NCBI GenBank assembly: GCA_026991065.1
Contig: JALXCG010000313.1
Location: 1 to 6,525, forward strand
Direction: 5' to 3'
Source: Gemmatimonadota bacterium
GTDB lineage: Bacteria > GCA-2686955
DNA: 6,525 nucleotides
The notes under the pieces were generated by a model that saw only the letters and a program-made list of their open reading frames with translations, did no database searches and had not been told where the DNA came from. This document shows positions 1 through 5,144 of this stretch, piece after piece. The position numbers and the translations under genes are program-made. Each line of letters begins with the position of its first letter. Positions within the stretch are counted from its first letter, which is position 1.

Positions 1-22
1 TCGCTGTCGGAGCGTAGCGCGC

Positions 23-910
23 GTGTCACCAAAGCCCCCAATCCCGCCGCAACCGCAAGACAAATCGGAGCCGAGAGGAGCGGTGGAGAAACCGCGATCC
101 GGATCCGCTGAGTTCCGTCTGCCACCTCTGCGCCCCCCCTCCAGCAGCGCGGCGCGGGAGGGGGCGGACCGCATCTCGCCTCCGCTGGGAGACGATCTCG
201 GCGAGATGATCGTTCGGCTGCAGGAGGAGATCGACGTTCTCCGCAACCCGATGACCGGTGTGCACGACGAAATCCGCCGCTATCGCGGTGTCGTAAGGGG
301 TGTTTTGCTCTCGCTCATGTCGGCGATCGAGGCCAAGCACCGGCCAACCTATGAACACTGCCGCCGGGTCAGCGCTCTGGCGCTGCTGTTGGGGCGTGCC
401 ATGGGCCACTCGGAGCGAGACCTGGAAACGCTGGAATATGGCGGGCTGCTGCACGATGTCGGCAACATCGGCATGCCGGAACAGCTTCTGGCCAGGAAGG
501 GGGAACTCACCGCGGAGGAGGAGCGACTGCTCCGCGATCACACCACCCGTGGTGACCGGATCGTGCGCAAGGTTCCGGACCTTGATGCGATCGCCGACAT
601 TGTCCGCCTGCACCATGAGCAGGTCGACGGCCACGGCTACCCGGACGGCCTGAGCGGCGACGCGATCCCATTGCCGGTGCGGGTGGTCGCCTGTGCTGAT
701 TACTTCGATACAATCGCGCGTCCGCACGGCACACAGGCGCAAGCGCTCTCCGCCAACGAAGCACTGGCGAAAGTGCGTGAGGTAGCCGGCGTGATCCTGG
801 ACCGCGAGGTCGTTGCCGCCATGGCGTCCTTCGAGAACAACGCCCTGGTGGAAGAGGTGTTGCGCGACAATCTCGACGGCGTGCTGGAGATGATGTCACC
901 GGCCCGTTGA
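23..910 (+). CDS. HD-GYP-type metal-dependent phosphohydrolase with proline-rich N-terminus
   Basis: A 295-residue protein. Residues 1-57 are low-complexity and Pro/Arg/Ser-rich; residues 58-90 form a charged, probably helical linker; residues about 95-270 form the HD-GYP-like domain. Visible motifs are H112, the HD pair H144-D145 (LLHDVGNIGMP), H173, H197-H198-E199, D202-G-H-G-Y-P207 and D226. HD-GYP domains commonly hydrolyse cyclic dinucleotides such as c-di-GMP at a bi- or trinuclear metal site. All the His/Asp metal ligands I can identify are present. However, the lysine of the usual HDxGK motif is Asn148, and the usual DAxTSDRPYR segment is replaced by DTIARPHGTQ, so activity or substrate may differ. 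There is no signal peptide, so it is probably cytoplasmic. The GTG start at 23 has GGAG 10 nt upstream (9-12), but the frame is open to the left edge, so a longer N-terminus is possible. It converges with and overlaps the next gene. No receiver or other classical input domain is present in the window. The family call is firm; activity is uncertain. Confidence 0.9.
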   Translation: MSPKPPIPPQPQDKSEPRGAVEKPRSGSAEFRLPPLRPPSSSAAREGADRISPPLGDDLGEMIVRLQEEIDVLRNPMTGVHDEIRRYRGVVRGVLLSLMSAIEAKHRPTYEHCRRVSALALLLGRAMGHSERDLETLEYGGLLHDVGNIGMPEQLLARKGELTAEEERLLRDHTTRGDRIVRKVPDLDAIADIVRLHHEQVDGHGYPDGLSGDAIPLPVRVVACADYFDTIARPHGTQAQALSANEALAKVREVAGVILDREVVAAMASFENNALVEEVLRDNLDGVLEMMSPAR

Positions 911-2479
911 GAGATCGGCATAGAGCAGAGTTCGGCGGGCGCGACGCCGGGCGAACCGATCCAGCAGAAGATAGAGCAGCAGCAAGCCGGCCAGCACAAC
1001 CACACCGCGGCGAATCGAGTAACGGGCAATGCTCCCCACGGCGGCCAGCAAGCTGGTGCCAAGCGCGGTCAGCAGCAACTGGCGACCGACCGCATGCACC
1101 GAGCGATCGTGGGGCAGGCTAAAGGGATGGCGGGGACGGAGCGCGCGCAGGGCGGTGGCGAGCCCTTCCAGCGCGACGAAAATCAGACCGCTCTCGAGTG
1201 CGGCATGAAGGGCGTTGCCGGCGCCCCCGGCCAACATCAGAGCGACCAAGGTCGCATAGGGAATCAATAGATAGGCCCGAATGGCGCGGCGCACCTGACG
1301 CCCGGGGCGAGTCGGGTCACCACTCGCGGAGAGCAGCAGCCAGGCGGCGCGCGCGTGGCTGGAGTGCAGCGCAAAATCCTGAATCGCCCAGTAGGCGATC
1401 ACACAATAGGCATAGATGGAGATCCGCCAACTGAAGGCCAGTCCCGCGCCGGGCTGAAACAGATCGGTCAATTCGCCCCGCTGGATGCCGACGCCCATCA
1501 CCAGCAGCGAAGCCAGCACCAGGCCGAGCGCGCGGCCGAGTCCCCGCGAATCACGCCAGAGATGCGCCCAGGTCAGAGTGGCGGCCGGCCCGGCCACTGC
1601 CCGTGCCCACCTCTGTAGCGCGGGCCTGACCCGACCGATGCGCCCGGGCGGTGCGCCGGAGACGCCGCGCCGGATGCCGGATCGAGGCGGTGCAAGCAGG
1701 CGAAACTCATGGCTCCGCACGGCAATCGCCGCCGCCGAGACGAGCAGCAGCGCGCCGCCGGAAGCGGCAGCGAAGAGGAGTCGCTGAAGGGCGGGCGGAC
1801 CGCCGGCGAGACCGGGCCGCGGATCCAGCACGCCGAACCAGTGTGGCGGAAGCCACGGCGAGAGGCTCCAGGCCGGAGCCGTCCAAGCCCCGCGCTCGCC
1901 GCGAATCCAGACCACTCCTCCTACATAGAGACCGACGATCAGGGCCTGCAGAACGCCGCGCCGGCCACCGCCGCGGTGGGTTCCGCCGGCGAGAAAGACA
2001 ACTCCCTGCTGGAGCAGAGCGATCGCGGAGATCAGCAGGAGCGAGAAGAGCGGCACACTCAGTAGAAGAGCGAGCCGATCCGGCGGCGATGCCCACAGCA
2101 GCGGCAGCAGAAAGGCACCCAGCGCCGGCCAGAACTCGCAATAGGAGTTCCACCAGGCGGCCACGCCGTAGCTGAGCGGCGCAATCGGCAGATGCCCCAG
2201 GTGGCGAAAATGTTCCCGCCCGCGGCCGGCAAAGGTGGAATCGAGAAGCAGAACCGGCAAGAGGGCCAGCAGAAGAAGAAAGAGCGCGGCGCTGCGACCA
2301 CCGGCGGAGCCATCCAGAGCGCCCGCGGCAACCCGCCCCGCCAGAAAATGCAGAAGGGCTACGCCGGCCATGCCCGCTTGACGCCGCGAGTTCTGCCTCC
2401 GAATGCGGCTGAACAGGCGGCTGAGAATCCGGACGGCATGCCAACTGACGCGGACTCTCTCTGCTTTTCTCTGTTGCAC
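896..2479 (-). CDS. Multi-pass membrane protein resembling a large ABC-2-type permease
   Basis: About 527 residues if started at GTG 2479-2477. The N-terminus is basic and arginine-rich (HAVRILSRLFSRIRRQ), followed by about 10 hydrophobic segments separated by Arg-rich loops, then a basic tail (RFARRRARR). A loop reading HLPIAPLS after the first membrane segment, and a late stretch HARAAWLLLSASGDPTRPG before another membrane segment, resemble large ABC-2-type exporter permeases. This is a pattern judgement, not a database hit. No ATP-binding subunit is encoded in the window, so the transport function and substrate are unknown. The frame stays open up to 2650, but that extension reads through an inverted repeat and an intrinsic terminator and gives an implausible peptide. 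GTG at 2479 has GGTGG 7 nt upstream (2491-2487). ATG at 2371 is an alternative start but would remove the basic N-terminal helix. The last 15 bp overlap the convergent HD-GYP gene. Confidence 0.72.
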   Translation of the reverse strand: MQQRKAERVRVSWHAVRILSRLFSRIRRQNSRRQAGMAGVALLHFLAGRVAAGALDGSAGGRSAALFLLLLALLPVLLLDSTFAGRGREHFRHLGHLPIAPLSYGVAAWWNSYCEFWPALGAFLLPLLWASPPDRLALLLSVPLFSLLLISAIALLQQGVVFLAGGTHRGGGRRGVLQALIVGLYVGGVVWIRGERGAWTAPAWSLSPWLPPHWFGVLDPRPGLAGGPPALQRLLFAAASGGALLLVSAAAIAVRSHEFRLLAPPRSGIRRGVSGAPPGRIGRVRPALQRWARAVAGPAATLTWAHLWRDSRGLGRALGLVLASLLVMGVGIQRGELTDLFQPGAGLAFSWRISIYAYCVIAYWAIQDFALHSSHARAAWLLLSASGDPTRPGRQVRRAIRAYLLIPYATLVALMLAGGAGNALHAALESGLIFVALEGLATALRALRPRHPFSLPHDRSVHAVGRQLLLTALGTSLLAAVGSIARYSIRRGVVVLAGLLLLYLLLDRFARRRARRTLLYADLSTGR

Positions 2480-2486
2480 GCCTTGG

Positions 2487-2491
2487 CCACC
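2487..2491 (-). promoter_or_regulatory. Candidate ribosome binding site for the permease-like gene
   Basis: GGTGG on the minus strand lies 7 nt before GTG 2479. It is a modest Shine-Dalgarno match, but better placed than anything before ATG 2371. It supports a start downstream of the terminator hairpin. Confidence 0.4.
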
Positions 2492-2535
2492 ATTCCTCAG
2501 AGCGCAGATCGACGGAAGCTGCGCGCTGCTCCCGC

Positions 2536-2576
2536 AAGAAAAACGGAACACCTCGCGCCAAGGCGAAGTGTTCCGT
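2536..2576 (-). terminator. Intrinsic (Rho-independent) terminator
   Basis: On the minus strand ACGGAACACTTCGC pairs with GCGAGGTGTTCCGT: 14 consecutive pairs including one U-G wobble, with a 6-nt loop CTTGGC, followed immediately by UUUUCUU (2542-2536). The wobble would be a C-A mismatch if read from the plus strand, and there is no comparable T-run on the plus side, so the orientation is minus. It lies 57 nt upstream of the preferred permease start and about 275 bp downstream of the Omp85 gene. It could end a small RNA, attenuate a leader, or end the envelope operon. Confidence 0.82.
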
Positions 2577-2648
2577 AAGTTTGTGTCGCCCGGGTGGGAG
2601 CATTGGTAGGATGTGTGGTAGGGAAAATGGGTAGGATACCCGGGCGAC
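2536..2648 (-). ncRNA. Candidate structured small RNA or leader RNA (about 113 nt)
   Basis: Read on the minus strand, this stretch has the layout of a compact small RNA. A promoter-like sequence ends 7 nt upstream of position 2648. The RNA would open with a GC-rich 11-12 bp stem (TGTCGCCCGGGT pairing with ACCCGGGCGACA) closing a 42-nt loop at 2637-2596. Then comes an 8-nt linker (2583-2577) plus one unpaired stem-edge base, then a 14-bp terminator hairpin and a U-rich tail ending near 2536. The loop holds a single G and three CCTACC repeats, so it should be largely unstructured and could pair with GGTAGG-like purine-rich sites such as ribosome binding sites. Alternatively it is the 5' leader of the permease-like gene starting at 2479, with the hairpin acting as an attenuator. 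I do not recognise a named RNA family. The parts are seen in the sequence; the RNA and its role are inferred. Confidence 0.5.
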
Positions 2649-2649
2649 A
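2584..2649. repeat. Perfect 12-bp inverted repeat enclosing three GGTAGG direct repeats
   Basis: TGTCGCCCGGGT at 2584-2595 and ACCCGGGCGACA at 2638-2649 are exact reverse complements separated by 42 bp. The spacer carries GGTAGG at 2605, 2617 and 2630 on the plus strand, spaced 12 and 13 bp apart; two copies extend to the identical GGTAGGAT. The outer edge of the right arm coincides with the predicted start of minus-strand transcription, which favours an RNA stem over a mobile-element end. Confidence 0.85.
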
Positions 2650-2654
2650 ACTGT

Positions 2655-2684
2655 ATGTTAGCCCCGCCTGCCGGAGGGCGTCAA
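2655..2684 (-). promoter_or_regulatory. Sigma-70-like promoter for the small RNA/leader
   Basis: On the minus strand TTGACG (2684-2679) matches the -35 consensus TTGACA at 5 of 6 positions. TAACAT (2660-2655) matches the -10 consensus TATAAT at 4 of 6, including the key first two bases and last base. The spacer is 18 bp. Transcription would start near 2648, at the first bases of the 12-bp stem. The fit between promoter, stem and terminator positions is the main support. Confidence 0.55.
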
Positions 2685-2852
2685 GCGTTGATCGTCACCC
2701 TTGATCCAGCGTCTGCGTCGTTGGCCGCGAAACTGCCTGCCGGCGGCCGAGAAGATCCGGAACCGATGCACTGGCACGGGGTTGCAAAACCGGCCGGGGG
2801 GGATTCCGGGCAGCGGCATCAACGGTCGACCGGCGCGCCGCGCGACAAACGC
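2685..2852. other. Intergenic region downstream of the Omp85-family gene
   Basis: No convincing gene is seen here on either strand. Just past the Omp85 stop codon lie two overlapping perfect 10-bp palindromes, CGGTCGACCG (2823-2832) and CGGCGCGCCG (2831-2840), flanked by GTCG/CGAC. They could fold in the 3' end of the mRNA but lack a U-tract, so I do not call a terminator. The next clear minus-strand terminator is at 2576-2536. Confidence 0.5.
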
Positions 2853-3968
2853 CTAGAATGCATGACCGAAGTTGAGGTAGAGGTGCCACCCGGCGCCACT
2901 GCCGCCATAGGCCAGATCCGCCCGCGAAATCAACCCGCGCGCACCCGACATCACCCGCAATCCACCACCAACACCGCCGTGAAGCCCCCCGGGTGCTGCA
3001 TCCAGAAACCCGGGAGCCACCTCTCCCGCATCGGCGAAAGCGACCAGCCCCACTTGGCGATGCGGCGTCCAGCGCACTTCGACGGTGGCGCTCCTGCGGG
3101 TAGCATCCCGGTAGCGCCCGTAATACTGGCCGCGGCCATAGAGCCCACCGCCATAGATCGGGAAGAGATAAAAGGGCGGATCATCCCCGGACACACCGGC
3201 GGTTTCCAGGCGCAGCGCGGCAACCAGATCGCTTCCCAGGGCGTGATAGGCTCGGGCATCGAGTGCCCAACGCCAATAGTGCAGATCGGGCCCCAGGGCT
3301 CGCCCCCCCTCGATGCGCAACAGAGATCCCCGCCGCGGCGCCCATTCAATGTCGCGACGATCCTGCTGCAGAATCACTGACGCCACCACCCGCTCACTGC
3401 TTTCACCGCTGTAGGTCCCCGTGCCGAGCAGCAGCGGGTCGGGATCGAAGATCGTCTCTTCGTGGGCGAACTGCAGCCGCAAACGCCCCTCCCAGTTGCG
3501 GCCGAGGCGACGCCCCGGCTCCACCCCAAGCGCATAGGTGCGGCGTTCGTAACGGACTTCATCCGCGGCTGCGGAGGCATTGCCCACGCCAAAAAAACGC
3601 GCGCTCCCATCATCCATGAAGAAGAGCAGAGCGCGCAGCGTCGTCGCGGTGCCGATAAAGCGATAGGTTCGATAGGTGGCTTCGGTGGTCCAGTAGTCAT
3701 GCTGGGCAAAGAAGAGCATGCTCTCCACGCGGGTCGCCGCCGGCCTCGGCCCGAGCGCGTAGATCTTGGCGCCGGCTCCGACCCCCTGCTCTTCCGACCA
3801 GGAAACAACCGGCTGCACCGCCCACTCGAAGCCGGTCGCGGCCGGCCGGGTGGTCAGCGAGTCGGGGTCCGCACCCTCGTCAGGCCGCGCTCCCGCCAGC
3901 GCCGGTCCGACGCAGCCCAGGAGCAGCGCCAGCGTCGCCGCGGGCCATCCACCGCGCCGCCTCGCCAT
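2853..3968 (-). CDS. Omp85-family (BamA/D15-like) outer-membrane beta-barrel without POTRA domains
   Basis: From ATG 3968 the protein has 371 residues: a signal peptide (basic MARRRGG, hydrophobic core, likely cleavage after PALA at residue 25), a short linker, then strands typical of an outer-membrane barrel ending in a C-terminal Phe. Omp85 marks include QDRRDIEWAPRRGSLLRIEG (residues 202-221), a Gly-Arg-Gly (278-280) where the V/IRGF tip of loop 6 is expected, then a TVEVRW strand, FADAGEV (311-317) and a final strand LYLNFGHAF. At this length there is room for a 16-stranded barrel but no POTRA domains, unlike BamA or TamA, so a general assembly-machine role is unlikely; its function is unknown. 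Start choice: GAGGGGG lies just upstream of ATG 3968. ATG 3983 overlaps the upstream stop by 1 nt (TGATG) and TTG 3986 is a further option. It is probably translationally coupled to the foldase gene upstream. Confidence 0.85.
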   Translation of the reverse strand: MARRRGGWPAATLALLLGCVGPALAGARPDEGADPDSLTTRPAATGFEWAVQPVVSWSEEQGVGAGAKIYALGPRPAATRVESMLFFAQHDYWTTEATYRTYRFIGTATTLRALLFFMDDGSARFFGVGNASAAADEVRYERRTYALGVEPGRRLGRNWEGRLRLQFAHEETIFDPDPLLLGTGTYSGESSERVVASVILQQDRRDIEWAPRRGSLLRIEGGRALGPDLHYWRWALDARAYHALGSDLVAALRLETAGVSGDDPPFYLFPIYGGGLYGRGQYYGRYRDATRRSATVEVRWTPHRQVGLVAFADAGEVAPGFLDAAPGGLHGGVGGGLRVMSGARGLISRADLAYGGSGAGWHLYLNFGHAF

Positions 3969-3970
3969 TG

Positions 3971-3977
3971 CCCCCTC
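3971..3977 (-). promoter_or_regulatory. Ribosome binding site that favours ATG 3968
   Basis: GAGGGGG on the minus strand ends 2 nt before ATG 3968; its GAGG core is 5 nt away. The alternative ATG at 3983 has only GGTGGTG-type sequence before it. The shorter start also leaves a compact Arg-rich signal-peptide n-region. Confidence 0.55.
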
Positions 3978-3982
3978 ACCCA

Positions 3983-5080
3983 TCAACCGGCACCACCACC
4001 CATGAGTTCCGGATCCAGGATCTCCACCCGCGCCTCGGCCCGCAGTTGCCGCAGCCAGCGATCACGCGCCGCCTGCTTGCGCTCCTCGAGCAACTGCTGC
4101 CGAATCATCTCTTCGGCGTCGGCGAAAGTGAGGGATTTGGCATCTTGCCGCGCTTCAACCCGCAGCACATGAAACCCGAAGCGGCTTCTCAGCACCGGTG
4201 AGAGTTCACCGATCGGCAGATCGACAACCGCCTCGCGCAGGGGCGAAACCAGCTCCTCAAGCGTAACATCGCCCACCAGACCGCCATTGGCCGCGCTGCC
4301 ATCGTCGGAAACCTCGCGCGCAACGTCGGCGAACTCCTGGCCGGTCCGAACCCGCTCCCGGGCCCGCTCGGCCGCCGTCCGGGCCTGGTTCACCTGCTCT
4401 TCGGACGCGCCACGATCCACCTTGACGACAATCTGCCGAAGCTGGACCGAAGGCTCGCGATGAAACTCGGTGGGGTTGGCATCGTAATAGGCGCGCACCT
4501 CGTCATCGCTCAGCGCGATATCACTGGTGAGTTCGTTCTCGACATATTTCTGAATCACCAATTCGTGCGCCAAGTTGTTCTTGTAGCTCTCTTCGGTGAT
4601 GCCGCGCCGCTCCAGTTCCTGCTGAAACTCCTCGCGGCTGGCATAGCGGGCGCGGGCGAAAGAGAGTTCCAGTTCAACCTCATCCGGCGAGACCTCAGTG
4701 CCGGCCGCTTTGGCCGCGTCATACATCAGCGCTTGCCCGATCATCGACTCCAGCACCGCACTGCGCGCCTGCTGCAAAGTTGCGGGTGAAGCATCTTCAA
4801 CCGTGAGATCGTTCTGAATCAGCAGGGACGCGACACGGTTGTCGAACTCCTCGCGTTGCAGCGGATTGCCATTGACCTTGGCAATCACATCATTCGCCTG
4901 ATCGCCCATGCACCCGGCCACCAGCGTGAAGAGCGCCGGAACCACCAGCAAGCTCAACGCGCGCCACTGAAAACCGTGCGGAGCAAAAGCGCGACCTGGG
5001 CGCCGCGGCGACCGGCCCGCGGTCACGGACCGAAAGCGCGAAATCAGGCGGGCACCGGCCCGGGGGAGGGCATTCTTCAT
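3983..5080 (-). CDS. SurA/PrsA-like peptidyl-prolyl cis-trans isomerase, predicted lipoprotein
   Basis: A 365-residue protein with a long basic N-terminus, a hydrophobic segment (about residues 41-54) and a lipobox L-V-A-G-C with the lipidated Cys at 57, so it should be membrane-anchored and face the periplasm. Residues about 61-190 form a helical SurA-N-like chaperone region beginning VIAKVNGNPLQREEFDNRV. Residues about 210-310 form one PPIC (parvulin) domain with VQLRQIVVKV, the DGSAANGGLVGDV segment and RFGFHVLRVE; a charged helical tail follows. The family assists folding of exported proteins, and SurA in particular delivers outer-membrane barrels to BAM. Adjacency to the Omp85-family gene fits a dedicated foldase for that barrel. 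ATG 5080 has GGAG 9 nt upstream; ATG 5095 is in frame but less well supported. The frame is open up to 5818, but that part lies antisense-free within the upstream gene in another frame and is not coding. The stop overlaps or abuts the Omp85 start. Confidence 0.92.
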   Translation of the reverse strand: MKNALPRAGARLISRFRSVTAGRSPRRPGRAFAPHGFQWRALSLLVVPALFTLVAGCMGDQANDVIAKVNGNPLQREEFDNRVASLLIQNDLTVEDASPATLQQARSAVLESMIGQALMYDAAKAAGTEVSPDEVELELSFARARYASREEFQQELERRGITEESYKNNLAHELVIQKYVENELTSDIALSDDEVRAYYDANPTEFHREPSVQLRQIVVKVDRGASEEQVNQARTAAERARERVRTGQEFADVAREVSDDGSAANGGLVGDVTLEELVSPLREAVVDLPIGELSPVLRSRFGFHVLRVEARQDAKSLTFADAEEMIRQQLLEERKQAARDRWLRQLRAEARVEILDPELMGGGAG

Positions 5081-5089
5081 TCGATCAAT

Positions 5090-5093
5090 CTCC
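5090..5093 (-). promoter_or_regulatory. Ribosome binding site of the PPIC lipoprotein gene
   Basis: GGAG on the minus strand is 9 nt before ATG 5080. It overlaps the alternative in-frame ATG at 5095-5093 and supports the shorter start. Confidence 0.55.
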
Positions 5094-5099
5094 ATCAGG

Positions 5100-5120
5100 G
5101 CCACCCCCGAAGGGGGCAGC
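5100..5120 (-). other. Intercistronic hairpin between the DUF2961 and PPIC genes
   Basis: On the minus strand GCTGCCCCC pairs with GGGGGTGGC around a TTC loop: 9 pairs including two G-U wobbles that would be mismatches on the other strand. It lies 24 nt after the DUF2961 stop codon and just upstream of the PPIC ribosome binding site. No U-tract follows, so it is more likely an mRNA-processing, stabilising or translation-tuning element than a terminator. Confidence 0.5.
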
Positions 5121-5144
5121 GGCAATTCAGTAGATGCCGGCGTC

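Noticed and set aside
26-742. Minus-strand open frame opposite the HD-GYP gene
   Set aside because: Antisense to a gene with intact family motifs; no recognisable domain in the translated product.
1651-2175. Plus-strand Arg-rich open frame opposite the permease
   Set aside because: Its composition (runs of Arg, Ala and Pro) is typical of an antisense shadow of a Leu/Ala/Arg-rich membrane protein; no ribosome binding site or domain.
2584-2649. Miniature inverted-repeat mobile element
   Set aside because: There is no target-site duplication outside the arms and no transposase nearby; the arms coincide with a promoter start and lead into a terminator, so an RNA stem explains them better. A second copy elsewhere in the genome would reopen this.
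2480-2650. N-terminal extension of the permease-like frame to 2650
   Set aside because: It would translate a perfect inverted repeat and an intrinsic terminator into a Pro/His/Ser-rich peptide with no membrane-protein character; GTG 2479 is better placed.
2823-2846. Terminator directly after the Omp85 gene
   Set aside because: Palindromic and able to fold, but no U-tract follows on the minus strand.
2655-3380. Long plus-strand open frame opposite the Omp85 gene
   Set aside because: It is antisense to a clear barrel gene, Pro/Gly/Arg-rich with no recognisable domain, and is expected by chance in GC-rich DNA.
3909-3923. Lipobox (LLLGC) in the Omp85-family protein
   Set aside because: Barrel proteins of this family are not normally lipidated, and a good signal peptidase I site (PALA) follows a few residues later.
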